DNA from: Vibrio algivorus
GTDB lineage: Bacteria; Pseudomonadota; Gammaproteobacteria; Enterobacterales; Vibrionaceae
Assembly: GCF_002218005.2 (NCBI RefSeq)
Contig: NZ_AP018678.1
Span: 1 to 64,000 of the forward strand
Reading direction: 5' to 3'
Length of the DNA: 64,000 nucleotides
Positions within the stretch are counted from its first letter, which is position 1; the number at the start of each line of letters is the position of its first letter. The position numbers and the translations under genes are program-made. Below the pieces are notes generated by a model. That model was given only the letters and a program-made list of their open reading frames with translations. It was not told the origin of the DNA and did no database searches. Positions 1-8,548 of this stretch are shown one piece after another.

Positions 1-390
1 GATCAGACCTCAAGAGTTAAAATAAAACGATCACAACAAAATGATCTTAGGAAATAAAAGGAGCGATATTCTACCTTTTTTAATCTTCACTGAGAATCAA
101 TTTGTTGGTTTTAAGAAATGATCAAAGAGCTTTAATATATATAAGATCTTTATATAGATCTTTTATTAGATCTACTATTAGGGGAGCACGATCTTGTGGA
201 TAATCAAAAAATGATCTTAAAGATCATAGTGTTTAAGTAGATCCTTTCTTGTGATCTAACGTTGATCTAGTGCTGTATTAGCTGGGATCTAAATAGCTAG
301 TTATCCACAGTGAATATTTAAAGAATAGTTATCCAATGAATAACTATGTCAGGATCACAGGATAAAATGCAGTTTATCCACAGACGATTT
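1..390. other. oriC: oriC, chromosomal replication origin (left edge cut or near window start)
   Basis: The stretch is AT-rich and holds 15 GATC (Dam/SeqA) sites between 1 and 356, where about 1.5 are expected by chance. It carries perfect DnaA boxes TTATCCACA at 301-309 and 374-382 and an inverted perfect box TGTGGATAA at 195-203, plus a one-off-type box TTATCCAAT at 329-337. Three tandem 12-bp AT-rich repeats beginning AGATCT at 144, 156 and 168 look like the DNA unwinding element. The order repeats - inverted R1 box - forward boxes - mioC matches E. coli oriC (DUE, R1, R2, R4, mioC). The mnmG (gidA) side lies outside the window. Confidence 0.93.
144..179. repeat. DUE-type tandem 12-mers in oriC
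   Basis: Three direct repeats in exact 12-bp register: AGATCTTTATAT, AGATCTTTTATT and AGATCTACTATT. Each starts with a Dam site and is otherwise A/T-rich, like the E. coli 13-mers GATCTNTTNTTTT. They lie 15 bp before the inverted DnaA box at 195-203, the expected place for strand opening by DnaA. Confidence 0.8.
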
Positions 391-486
391 GTTCATAAAA
401 GCAGCAAACAGTTTTATTCATTCTCGATTTATGACTTTAATTAATGTTTTTTACACCTAAAAAAAGACTTTAAATTGAATAGAGAG

Positions 487-513
487 AAAAAAAGCAGACC
501 GAGATCTGCTTTT
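487..513 (-). terminator. Rho-independent terminator of the mioC operon
   Basis: Arms AAAAGCAGA (490-498) and TCTGCTTTT (505-513) with a 6-nt loop. Read on the minus strand the hairpin is followed by a run of T (487-493). It lies just past the mioC stop, between the operon and oriC, so it would stop transcription from entering the origin. Confidence 0.8.
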
Positions 514-536
514 AAATGGATTTGTTTTTATCAAGG

Positions 537-977
537 TTAACTAGTAAATGCTGCCATATTATCAATTAACCAAGCTTCTGCTGGTTCTTCTGGTACTGGT
601 GCTTCGATGACATCTATTTCTAAATGTGGGCAAAGCTCTTGAGTCCCAATATCTAATAGCATCGCTCGAGCATCTTTACCGGCGCCACAAAAGGTATCAT
701 AGCTTGAATCGCCAATGGCAATAACTGCAAACTTGACCTCTGACATGCGCGGTGGTGTTGATTTAATTGCGTCGATAAAAGGTTGAATATTATCTGGATA
801 ATCGCCAGCACCGTGGGTTGAGGTGATGATCAACCAAATACCATTGGCTTCGATTTCATTAAGATCCGGTTGATTGTGGATCTGAGTTTCTAGTCCTTGA
901 GCTTGCAGTAGATCATTTAAGTGATCACCAACATATTCAGCTCCGCCTAAGGTGCTACCCGTAATAATGTGGATCAT
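537..977 (-). CDS. mioC: Flavodoxin-family protein MioC
   Basis: A 146-aa short-chain flavodoxin. The N-terminal TGSTLGGAEYVGDHL segment is the FMN phosphate-binding loop; STHGAGDYPDNIQPF (about residues 52-66) and GDSSYDTFCGAGK (about 90-102) match the other FMN-contacting loops. E. coli MioC is of similar length and has been linked to electron transfer in biotin synthesis. The gene sits beside oriC and is transcribed toward it, as in E. coli. It lies 13 bp after mnmE and is last in the rpmH-to-mioC leftward cluster. The gene is intact and the assignment is secure from sequence and position. Confidence 0.93.
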   Translation of the reverse strand: MIHIITGSTLGGAEYVGDHLNDLLQAQGLETQIHNQPDLNEIEANGIWLIITSTHGAGDYPDNIQPFIDAIKSTPPRMSEVKFAVIAIGDSSYDTFCGAGKDARAMLLDIGTQELCPHLEIDVIEAPVPEEPAEAWLIDNMAAFTS

Positions 978-990
978 ATTATTCCTTTAA

Positions 991-2352
991 TTACTTACCG
1001 ATACAGAATGAAGAGAAGATACGACCCAATAAATCATCCGAACTAAACTCTCCGGTGATTTCGTTGAGGTGCTGCTGTGTGATGCGCAGCTCTTCTGCTA
1101 AGATTTCTCCGGCCATATAGCCTTCAAGTTGTTGCTGGCCGATAGACAGGTGTTCAGATGCTTTATCAAGCGCTTCTAAGTGTCTACGTCGAGCCATAAA
1201 GCTACCTTCACTGCCGCCCGCAAAGCCCATACAGTCTTTTAAGTGTTCACGTAAAGATTCTACTCCTTGGCCAGTTTTAGCTGACAGGCGTATTAAGGTT
1301 GGATTATTGACATGACAAATACCGAGAGCTTCGCCGGTTTGATCGGCTTTATTACGAATCACTGTCATACCAATATTTTCTGGTAAACGCTCAACAAAAT
1401 CAGGCCAAATCTCTTTAGGATCGGTGGCGTTAGTCGTGGTGCCATCAACCATAAATAACACACGATCGGCTTGCTCTATTTCTTCCCAAGCACGTTCAAT
1501 ACCGATTCTTTCTACTTCATCAGACGCTTCACGTAAGCCTGCGGTATCAATAATATGTAATGGCATTCCATCAATGTGAATATGCTCACGTAGCACGTCT
1601 CGGGTCGTTCCTGCTATATCGGTTACAATTGCTGAGTCTTTACCTGATAAGGCGTTGAGTAGGCTAGATTTACCCGCATTAGGGCGTCCAGCGATCACTA
1701 CCTTCATACCTTCACGAATCAGCGCGCCTTGGTTGGCTTCTTTACGTACCGAGGCCAAATTATCAATAATATTTTGTAAGTCGGTACTGACTTTACCATC
1801 AGCTAAAAAGTCGATTTCTTCTTCGGGAAAATCAATGGCCGCTTCTACATAGATACGTAGGTGGATTAATGATTCGACGAGATTATTGATGCGTTGGGAG
1901 AATTCACCTTGTAGAGAATTAAGAGCCGATTTGGCTGCTTCTTCTGAGCTAGCATCAATTAAATCGGCTATCGCTTCGGCTTGAGTCAGATCGATTTTGT
2001 CATTTAAAAAAGCACGTTCAGAAAATTCACCAGGGCGAGCGGCACGAATCCCATCGATTTTAAGAATACGTTTGATTAACATATCCATCACTACAGGACC
2101 ACCATGACCTTGTAGTTCTAAAACATCTTCACCAGTAAAAGAGTTAGGATTTGGGAAGTAAAGGGCGATCCCCTGATCAAGTTGAATCCCACTTTCATCT
2201 TTAAAAGGTAAATATTCGGCGTAACGAGGTTTAACCTCTCGACCAAGTACTTCCAAAGCGACTTGAGTGGCTTTAGGGCCTGAGACTCGGATAATACCAA
2301 CACCACCACGACCGAGTGCGGTAGCTTGAGCGACAATTGTCTCTGTATTCAT
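991..2352 (-). CDS. mnmE: tRNA modification GTPase MnmE (TrmE)
   Basis: MnmE with MnmG installs the (c)mnm5 group on wobble uridine 34 of certain tRNAs. The start at 2352 gives MNTETIVAQATALGRGGVGI, the family N-terminus; an in-frame ATG four codons upstream (2364) is less likely. About 453 aa, normal length. The formyl-THF-binding N-domain is followed by a G domain with the P-loop GRPNAGKSSLLN (about 223-234), DIAGTTRD and DTAGL, and the protein ends FCIGK, the invariant C-terminal Cys motif. It lies downstream of yidC after a 285-bp gap that holds a yidC terminator and a palindromic repeat, so it probably has its own promoter. Confidence 0.97.
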   Translation of the reverse strand: MNTETIVAQATALGRGGVGIIRVSGPKATQVALEVLGREVKPRYAEYLPFKDESGIQLDQGIALYFPNPNSFTGEDVLELQGHGGPVVMDMLIKRILKIDGIRAARPGEFSERAFLNDKIDLTQAEAIADLIDASSEEAAKSALNSLQGEFSQRINNLVESLIHLRIYVEAAIDFPEEEIDFLADGKVSTDLQNIIDNLASVRKEANQGALIREGMKVVIAGRPNAGKSSLLNALSGKDSAIVTDIAGTTRDVLREHIHIDGMPLHIIDTAGLREASDEVERIGIERAWEEIEQADRVLFMVDGTTTNATDPKEIWPDFVERLPENIGMTVIRNKADQTGEALGICHVNNPTLIRLSAKTGQGVESLREHLKDCMGFAGGSEGSFMARRRHLEALDKASEHLSIGQQQLEGYMAGEILAEELRITQQHLNEITGEFSSDDLLGRIFSSFCIGK

Positions 2353-2375
2353 AATTCCAACCATTTCAAAAGGTT

Positions 2376-2537
2376 ATACCAAGTCAAACAAATAACTACT
2401 CATCTTAGCTTGTTAAAAAACTTGCGAACTGCGTTATAAAATTTGTATGTAGAGCCACTACAAACAGAAATTTTATGTCTTGTTATCAAGCTTTTTCTCT
2501 ACGCTAATTTAGACCACTTATTTATTGGAATTGGTAT
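2376..2537. repeat. Palindromic MITE-like element
   Basis: Ends are inverted: ATACCAA at 2376-2382 and TTGGTAT at 2531-2537, with imperfect complementarity continuing inward (CAAATAA against TTATTTATTG). The core is a hairpin: CTGCGTTAT, stem AAAATTT (2438-2444), GTAG..CTAC apex, stem AAATTTT (2468-2474), then TCTTGTT. It fills the mnmE/yidC gap. A related core with a different but still paired stem lies at 23899-23953. Confidence 0.65.
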
Positions 2538-2579
2538 GAAGTTTTTTCAATTGTAATTCGCCTTATGAATTTATAAAGC

Positions 2580-2613
2580 AAAAAAAGCAAAAGGCGACCA
2601 ATGTGGTCGCCTT
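2580..2613 (-). terminator. Rho-independent terminator of yidC
   Basis: Perfect 10-bp arms AAGGCGACCA (2591-2600) and TGGTCGCCTT (2604-2613) with a short loop. On the minus strand the hairpin is followed by TTTTGCTTTTTTTGC. It lies 25 bp past the yidC stop. Confidence 0.85.
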
Positions 2614-2637
2614 ATTTAATATTTCGTCTGGCTAAGA

Positions 2638-4284
2638 TTATTTCTTAGAGTGCAGACCTTTCTTCTCTAACGCTCGGTAGATTACCGTTTGCTGTACCAA
2701 GGTTACGATGTTCGACATTAGGTAGTAAAGAACGAGACCTGATGGGAACCATAAGAAGAAGAAGATGAAGATGATTGGCATAAACATCATCATTTTCTGT
2801 TGCATTGGATCTGTGACCGTTGTTGGGCTCATTTTTTGGATGATTAACATCGAGATACCCATCAATACTGGCAAGATGTAGTAAGGATCTTGCGCAGATA
2901 AATCGTGGATCCAACCAAAGAATGGTGCATGACGTAATTCAACAGACTCCATCAATGCCCAATAAAGTGCAATGAAAATTGGCATCTGTAGAAGAATAGG
3001 GAAACAACCACCAAGTGGGTTTACTTTTTCTTCTTTGTACATCGCCATCATTTCTTGGCTAATACGCTGACGGTCATCACCTAGACGCTCACGCATTGCA
3101 GCAATCTTAGGTTGCAGCATACGCATTTTAGCCATTGAGGTGTACTGAGCTTTGGTTAGTGGGTACATAGCACCACGAACGATGAAAGTCAGTAAAATAA
3201 TCGCAATACCCCAGTTACTACTGATGTGAGCTTGTAGGAATGATAGGAGCGAATGAAGTGGTTTAGCGATGAACCACAACCAACCATAATCAACAACTAA
3301 ATCAAGATGTGGTGCTGTTGCTTCCATTGCATCTTGAAGTTTAGGCCCAGCCCAAAGGGTTGATGTTATTTGACCGGTAGAATCATTTGCAATAACTAGA
3401 TTTGGCGTACGAACACCAATATCCGCTGTGTTGCCTATGACACGTGAGTAGATGGTTGTACCTGGTTGGTCGCGAGGGATCCAAGCAGAAGTAAAGTAGT
3501 GCTGTAGCATTGCTACCCAACCCTGCCCATCTTCTAGTTTGACGTTAAGATTTTTATCTCTCATCTCATCAAACTTATATTTTTTGTAGTGAGTGTCTGA
3601 AGTTGAGAAAGCACCACCAGTATAAACAGGCATACCAATATGGCCGCCACCCTCAATCATAGTTTGACGTAAGTGAGCGTACATACCTAATGTAGCATCT
3701 TGGCCAGAGTGGTTATTGATGTCATAAACGACATCAATCGCATAACTACCACGTTTGATGATAAAGGTTTTGATGTAATCAATACCATTTGCGCTGTAAG
3801 TAAGAGGAATACGTAATTCATCCTGACCGTCGGCTAATTGATAAGATTTTGCACTAGCGCGATATTGAGGACGGTTTGCTGTGCTGACATCAATCCCTTG
3901 AGGACCGACTAGACCACTTTGAGCGATATATTGATGCTCATTGGTATTTTCTAGCAGAACAAAAGAATCTTTAGAGTCTAGCGTTGCGTTGTATTTATTC
4001 AGCTTAGCTGAAACAACATCACCACCTACAGGAGTAATCGCTAAAGTCAGTACATCGGATTTAACTTCGATGTTGAAAGCGGCCGGTAGAGTTTTTGCTT
4101 GCTGAGGAGCTAACGGATCAGCTGACGCTTCAGCAGGGTCATGCGGTAGGCTACTGTCTGTATTCGTTTGAGTCTGCTGCACGCTAGTTTGGGCCGGTTG
4201 AGCATCTTTATTATTCCATTGTTGGAACAATAAAAAGCTGACTAGAGCAAAAGCGATTAACAGGATATTACGTTGAGAATCCAT
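2638..4284 (-). CDS. yidC: Membrane protein insertase YidC
   Basis: YidC inserts and folds inner-membrane proteins with or without SecYEG. The 548-aa product has the N-terminal membrane anchor MDSQRNILLIAFALVSFLLF, a large periplasmic domain (about 60-340) and the conserved C-terminal insertase core of five membrane segments starting near NWGIAIILLTFIVRG, including GGCFPILLQMPIFIALYW. It ends with a basic tail. Length matches the gammaproteobacterial family. It follows yidD by 2 bp, so the two are co-transcribed and probably translationally coupled. Confidence 0.98.
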   Translation of the reverse strand: MDSQRNILLIAFALVSFLLFQQWNNKDAQPAQTSVQQTQTNTDSSLPHDPAEASADPLAPQQAKTLPAAFNIEVKSDVLTLAITPVGGDVVSAKLNKYNATLDSKDSFVLLENTNEHQYIAQSGLVGPQGIDVSTANRPQYRASAKSYQLADGQDELRIPLTYSANGIDYIKTFIIKRGSYAIDVVYDINNHSGQDATLGMYAHLRQTMIEGGGHIGMPVYTGGAFSTSDTHYKKYKFDEMRDKNLNVKLEDGQGWVAMLQHYFTSAWIPRDQPGTTIYSRVIGNTADIGVRTPNLVIANDSTGQITSTLWAGPKLQDAMEATAPHLDLVVDYGWLWFIAKPLHSLLSFLQAHISSNWGIAIILLTFIVRGAMYPLTKAQYTSMAKMRMLQPKIAAMRERLGDDRQRISQEMMAMYKEEKVNPLGGCFPILLQMPIFIALYWALMESVELRHAPFFGWIHDLSAQDPYYILPVLMGISMLIIQKMSPTTVTDPMQQKMMMFMPIIFIFFFLWFPSGLVLYYLMSNIVTLVQQTVIYRALEKKGLHSKK

Positions 4285-4286
4285 TG

Positions 4287-4544
4287 TTATTTATCTCTGT
4301 CGTGTTTTTGATTAGGTGGGACAGGGTCATATCCCCCAGCATTTAAAGGATGGCATTTTAATAGACGTTTGCCAGATAACCAACACCCTTTTACAAAACC
4401 GTGCTCTTTAATTGCTTCAATAGCATAAGTAGAACAAGTTGGAGTAAAGCGACATCGAGGTCCAATTAAGGGGCTAATGATTCCTTTATATAGGTAAATT
4501 AACCTAATAGCTAACCACGATAAGGGCGAGACAGGCGTTGCCAT
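4287..4544 (-). CDS. yidD: Membrane protein insertion efficiency factor YidD
   Basis: An 85-aa protein of the YidD/DUF37 family, a small membrane-associated factor that helps YidC-dependent insertion. The family signature is GPRCRFTPTCSTYAIEAI followed by KGCWLSGKRLLKCHPLNAGGYDPVP; the paired Cys residues and the HP..GGYDPVP segment are typical. The N-terminus is an amphipathic/hydrophobic helix. It overlaps the 3' end of rnpA by 34 bp and is followed at once by yidC, the usual arrangement. Confidence 0.95.
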   Translation of the reverse strand: MATPVSPLSWLAIRLIYLYKGIISPLIGPRCRFTPTCSTYAIEAIKEHGFVKGCWLSGKRLLKCHPLNAGGYDPVPPNQKHDRDK

Positions 4545-4867
4545 AACTTCTCAAATATTTTAAAAATTTCGTCATTACTCAAATCTTGAGCACTCTTTTT
4601 CGCTATTACTACAAAATCTTTATTTGGCAGTTGAGTTTGTTTTAGACGAAAGCTTTCACGGGCTAAACGTTTAAAACGATTACGACCAACAGCGGTTTTG
4701 ATTTGTTTTTTAGGAACAGCTAATCCAAGTCTTGGATGGGAGAGTGTATTATTGCGAGCGATAATAGTGAAATGAGGGGAGCCGGCTCGATGAGCTTGCT
4801 GAAAGACGTTTTGATAATGCTCGGGAGTTAACAAACGTAACTCCCGAGTAAAAGTAGACTTAGTCAA
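4511..4867 (-). CDS. rnpA: Ribonuclease P protein component
   Basis: The protein subunit of RNase P, which matures tRNA 5' ends. 118 aa, usual length. The RNP signature is visible as AVGRNRFKRLARESFR (about 60-75), preceded by PRLGLAVPKKQIKTA. It starts 13 bp after the rpmH stop, and its 3' end overlaps yidD in a different frame. Confidence 0.97.
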   Translation of the reverse strand: MTKSTFTRELRLLTPEHYQNVFQQAHRAGSPHFTIIARNNTLSHPRLGLAVPKKQIKTAVGRNRFKRLARESFRLKQTQLPNKDFVVIAKKSAQDLSNDEIFKIFEKLWQRLSRPYRG

Positions 4868-4880
4868 AATAATTCAAGAA

Positions 4881-5015
4881 TTATTTTGAAAGGCGCTTAC
4901 GGCCTTTTGCACGACGTGCATTAATTGTCTTACGACCATTCTTAGTTGCCATACGAGCACGGAAGCCGTGAGTACGTTTGCGCTTAAGAACAGTAGGTTG
5001 AAAAGTGCGTTTCAT
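4881..5015 (-). CDS. rpmH: 50S ribosomal protein L34
   Basis: A 44-aa gene, read directly from the minus strand. The product begins MKRTFQPTVLKRKRTHGFR and ends AKGRKRLSK, the canonical L34 sequence. The ribosome binding site AAAGG lies 8 nt before the ATG. It is the first gene of the rpmH-rnpA-yidD-yidC cluster. Confidence 0.97.
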   Translation of the reverse strand: MKRTFQPTVLKRKRTHGFRARMATKNGRKTINARRAKGRKRLSK

Positions 5016-5105
5016 GGTAATTACCTTTACTGATCAGTAGTTTATAGGTTCTTGTTAAACCTGGTGTAAGATGTTTTATCCGACACCTCTCAACAAAGAG
5101 GCGGA

Positions 5106-5134
5106 ATTGTAATCATTGACTGGCTAAGAGTCAA
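5106..5134 (-). promoter_or_regulatory. Sigma70 promoter of rpmH-rnpA
   Basis: On the minus strand TTGACT (5134-5129), a 17-bp spacer, and TACAAT (5111-5106) form a near-consensus promoter about 90 nt upstream of the rpmH start. Nothing else in the 220-bp gap to the ABC gene looks stronger. Confidence 0.7.
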
Positions 5135-5216
5135 TGCTACAGGGCTTAATAAACACGGAAATCGCATAATAAAAAGCCAGTTGGCCTAAAAATCTGTGTG
5201 CGGATTATACGGGTTC

Positions 5217-5259
5217 TTAAATCAAGTGCAAGGATCCTATTGGATCCCAACTTGATTTA
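5217..5259. terminator. Long inverted repeat at the 3' end of the ABC importer operon
   Basis: TTAAATCAAG...GGATCC at 5217-5236 pairs with GGATCC...CTTGATTTAA at 5241-5259 around a TATT centre. The stop codon of the ATPase gene (5237-5239) lies in the loop, so the last codons are part of the hairpin. There is no clean T-run, so termination is inferred from position and symmetry. Confidence 0.5.
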
Positions 5260-5974
5260 AAAACTTAATAAGTTGTGGATTAGTTGGGTTTTTAAATATT
5301 TGATCCGGCGTACCTTGTTCAACAATCTTACCATTTGCCATGTAGATCACGCGATCCGCCACTTCTCGAGCAAACTGCATTTCATGGGTGACCACCAGCA
5401 TAGTTTGGTGCTGTTTCGCTAATTTCTTCATTAAAGACAACACTTCACCGACCCATTCAGGATCCAATGCTGAAGTCGGTTCATCAAATAATAACAGTTC
5501 GGGATCAAAGGCCATTGCTCGGCCAATACCAACGCGCTGTTGTTGACCGCCTGATAATGCCGCAGGGTAGCTATCCCCTTTATCACCTAGTCCAATATCA
5601 TCTAAAATTTGCTGAGCGTGGGCTAGAGCTTGGTCTTTTTTCCAACCTCGTACCGTGATTAAGCCTTCAGCGATATTTTGACGAGCAGTTAAATGAGCAA
5701 ATAGCGCATAGTTCTGGAACACAAAGCCTGTTTTACGGCGTAGTGCTAACATATCGGCTTTACTGTAGTGTTGGGTATCCACTTTAGTGCCTTCTATTTC
5801 GATCACACCTTGTTCTGGGTTCTCCAAAAAGTTAACACAGCGTAGTAGAGTGGATTTACCAGTACCGCTGGAACCAATAATGACAATGATTTCGCCTTTT
5901 TTGATCTCGATATCAACGCCACGTAGCACTTCAGTCTTACCGAAAGATTTATGTAAATTAGAAATTCGAATCAT
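5237..5974 (-). CDS. Polar amino-acid (cystine-type) ABC transporter ATPase
   Basis: A 245-aa ABC ATPase of the polar amino-acid importer class. Walker A is GSSGTGKST (about 33-41), the signature LSGGQQQRVGIGRA (about 138-151), Walker B LLLFDEPTSALD (about 159-170), and the switch His is in VTHEMQFA. It resembles TcyN (cystine) and GlnQ/ArtP proteins; the substrate cannot be fixed from the ATPase. Its start overlaps the permease stop by 4 bp, so the two are translationally coupled. V. cholerae has an amino-acid ABC operon in the same place between rpmH and dnaA. Confidence 0.9.
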   Translation of the reverse strand: MIRISNLHKSFGKTEVLRGVDIEIKKGEIIVIIGSSGTGKSTLLRCVNFLENPEQGVIEIEGTKVDTQHYSKADMLALRRKTGFVFQNYALFAHLTARQNIAEGLITVRGWKKDQALAHAQQILDDIGLGDKGDSYPAALSGGQQQRVGIGRAMAFDPELLLFDEPTSALDPEWVGEVLSLMKKLAKQHQTMLVVTHEMQFAREVADRVIYMANGKIVEQGTPDQIFKNPTNPQLIKFLNQVGIQ

Positions 5975-6642
5975 CGTTGGTACGCCTTATTGAGTTTAGT
6001 TTCAGCCCAAGTTTGTACGCGTGTTAGCACTAGTACTACTCCCCAATAAATGAGGGCGACCGCTAAGAAAGCTTCAAAGAAACGAAAGCTAGAAGAAGCC
6101 TCCATTTGCGCCTTCGCCATAATTTCGGCTACCCCTAAAGTAAAAGCGAGAGAAGTAGATTTGATCATATCAATGAAGTAATTCATTAAAGAAGGCAATG
6201 CCACACGAGAAGCTTGAGGCAAAATGATTCGGCGCATTGATTGCGATGGTGTCATACCAATTGAAATACTGGCTTCCATTTGGCTGCGATCAATACCAAT
6301 GATTGCGGCACGAATACTTTCTGCCATATAAGAAGCAAAGTGTAGAGTGAGGCCAATAATCGCCGCGGTAAACGCATCCATACCAACTAGAATTGGAAAG
6401 ATTTGTGGTAGCCCGTAGTAGAGTAAAAATAACTGTACTAATAGCGGCGTACCACGGAAAAAACTAATGTATAGCTGGCTCAGTTGATTCAATACCGGCA
6501 CTTTAAATACCCGAATATTGGCTATAACTACTGAGAGAATGAGAGCGAAGAGCATGCCCCACAATGCCATTTGCAAAGTGGTGCCTAAATACCGAAATAA
6601 TATTGGCAGTAGGTCGAGCATGTAATTGAAATCAAAATTCAT
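5971..6642 (-). CDS. Polar amino-acid ABC transporter permease
   Basis: A 223-aa integral membrane permease of the HisM/TcyL family with about five hydrophobic segments. The EAA loop that docks the ATPase is visible as EASISIGMTPSQSMRRIILPQA (about 142-163), and FFRGTPLLVQLFLLYYGLP (about 64-82) is the family N-terminal motif. It lies 17 bp after the SbmA/YddA-like gene and overlaps the ATPase gene by 4 bp. The solute-binding gene is upstream in the same cluster, so this is presumably the inner-membrane channel of a homodimeric importer. Confidence 0.92.
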   Translation of the reverse strand: MNFDFNYMLDLLPILFRYLGTTLQMALWGMLFALILSVVIANIRVFKVPVLNQLSQLYISFFRGTPLLVQLFLLYYGLPQIFPILVGMDAFTAAIIGLTLHFASYMAESIRAAIIGIDRSQMEASISIGMTPSQSMRRIILPQASRVALPSLMNYFIDMIKSTSLAFTLGVAEIMAKAQMEASSSFRFFEAFLAVALIYWGVVLVLTRVQTWAETKLNKAYQR

Positions 6643-6659
6643 GTTGAAGATTACGGTCC

Positions 6660-8390
6660 TTATATTGGTGCAAATTGCCAGCTTACTTGACCTTTTGAGC
6701 CCTGTGCGTGCAAACGATATTGATGATAATGGGCAACTTTACTGCGATGCGCAATACTCACTAGGGTGGTATTGGGTAATCGACTCGCTAATAGTTGATA
6801 TAAATAGCTTTCGGTTTCTTCATCGAGTGATGAGGTTGCTTCGTCTAAAAACAGCCATGTTGGCTTGAGTATTAACGCTCTTACAATCGCAACCCGTTGC
6901 TGCTCACCTGGTGACATAGTGTGTGACCATTGCTCAGTGTCATCTAATTTATGGTTGAAGTGTGCTAATTGGCAATCAGACAATAATTGTTCAATAGCTT
7001 GATCGCTGATATTGATATCGACATTCGGATAACACAACACTTCACGTAGTGTTCCTGTCGGTAGATAAGGCTTTTGTGGTAAGAATAAACGGCGTTCGGC
7101 TAATTCAATATTCCCTTCCGAAAACGGCCAAATCCCAGCAATGGTTTTCATTAAAGTACTCTTACCAATACCTGATTGCCCCGAAATTAAAGTATGTTGA
7201 CCTGATTGCAAAGTCAGTTGGTTTAAATGACTTAAAGTAGTGCCATTAGGTAGTTTAATCGCACATTGAGCAATGGTTAAATGATCGTTTTGATGACGAG
7301 TCATTAATAATTTGGAATGTGCTGATTGCTGCTTGGTTTCGATCATATCTTGGTTATAAGTGGTTAAACGGTCAACACTGGCTTTCCAACTGGCAATACT
7401 GGCGTAAGAATCGACAAACCAACTAACCGCTCCCATTACTTGAGAGAAAGCATTATTGACTTGCATCAACCCACCGAGCTTGATGGCTCCAGAGAAAAAA
7501 CTTGGCGCAGCAATAATGATCGGGAAGATAATAGCGATTTGGTTATAGCCACTATTAAAGCCGACAATTTGTTTTTGTTTACGCATAATTTGCCAAGTAT
7601 TTTTCCATACATCAGTAAAACGCCATTCCAATAGCTCACGTTCTTTATCTTCACCGTTATACAGCGCCACCCCTTCGGCATTTTCACGTAGACGCACCAT
7701 GGAATAACGAAAGTTTGCTTCAAATTTTTGCTGCATAAAGTTTAAACCAATCAGAGGTTTACCAATTTTGTGCATGACAAAGCTACCTACCACGGCATAA
7801 AGCAAAGCTGCCCACACCATAAAGCCGGGTATATTAATATGATGGCCGGCAATATTGATATTTAGCGGCGAGGATAACCCCCATAAAATGGTAATAAAAG
7901 ATGCTAGTGTGACGACTGAGTTGAGTAATCCAAGGGATAAGTTGAGGGTATCTCCGGTGAATTGGTCGATATCTTCGGCGATACGTTGGTCAGGGTTATC
8001 GGTTTGATGATTACCACGCTCTAATTGAAAGTACGAACGATCACTAAGCCATTCAGTAAAATAGGCGTTGGTTAACCAACGACGCCAACGTAGTTGCAGC
8101 ATCATATTGAGATAGATGCGATACACCGCAATGGCAATGAAAATTGCTGCAATGATCGAGAATTTTAAGATTAACTGGGTGAAGGCTTCTTTATCGAGTT
8201 CTTGAAATGCGTTGTAAAAATCAGAATTCCACTTGTTAAGAATTACTGACATGTACACCATACCAAGGTTGAGGACAACAATGGCTAGCAACAAACCACG
8301 AGCGATCCATTTTTCTTCTGATTGCCAATAAGGTTTAGATAACTGCCAAACCTTGCCAAGAAAGCGAGAGGACGTTAAACGAAGCGCCAT
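6660..8390 (-). CDS. SbmA/YddA-type ABC transporter (fused membrane and ATPase domains)
   Basis: A 576-aa protein with an N-terminal ABC_membrane_2-type domain (six predicted helices, about 30-330) fused to an ATPase. Walker A is GQSGIGKST (about 404-412), the signature SPGEQQRVAIVRA (about 498-510) and Walker B WLFLDEATSSLD. The motif YRIYLNMMLQLRWRRWLT followed by W..R.YFQLE is typical of YddA and of the B12/peptide SbmA-BacA superfamily. The substrate is unknown. It is embedded between the binding protein and permease genes of an amino-acid importer, 17 bp before the permease, which is unusual for this family. Confidence 0.85.
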   Translation of the reverse strand: MALRLTSSRFLGKVWQLSKPYWQSEEKWIARGLLLAIVVLNLGMVYMSVILNKWNSDFYNAFQELDKEAFTQLILKFSIIAAIFIAIAVYRIYLNMMLQLRWRRWLTNAYFTEWLSDRSYFQLERGNHQTDNPDQRIAEDIDQFTGDTLNLSLGLLNSVVTLASFITILWGLSSPLNINIAGHHINIPGFMVWAALLYAVVGSFVMHKIGKPLIGLNFMQQKFEANFRYSMVRLRENAEGVALYNGEDKERELLEWRFTDVWKNTWQIMRKQKQIVGFNSGYNQIAIIFPIIIAAPSFFSGAIKLGGLMQVNNAFSQVMGAVSWFVDSYASIASWKASVDRLTTYNQDMIETKQQSAHSKLLMTRHQNDHLTIAQCAIKLPNGTTLSHLNQLTLQSGQHTLISGQSGIGKSTLMKTIAGIWPFSEGNIELAERRLFLPQKPYLPTGTLREVLCYPNVDINISDQAIEQLLSDCQLAHFNHKLDDTEQWSHTMSPGEQQRVAIVRALILKPTWLFLDEATSSLDEETESYLYQLLASRLPNTTLVSIAHRSKVAHYHQYRLHAQGSKGQVSWQFAPI

Positions 8391-8548
8391 ATCAAGATGT
8401 TCCTTTCATATAAAATCTAGAGCCTATAAAGACCGACATAAACAATCAGAGTTCATTCAAGCCGGTCATTAGTGCTAATCAAGGTTACATTTTGATACAA
8501 ATCACAATATTTGGGTAGTAGATTGATTCAGCGGCTTAAAATACAAAA

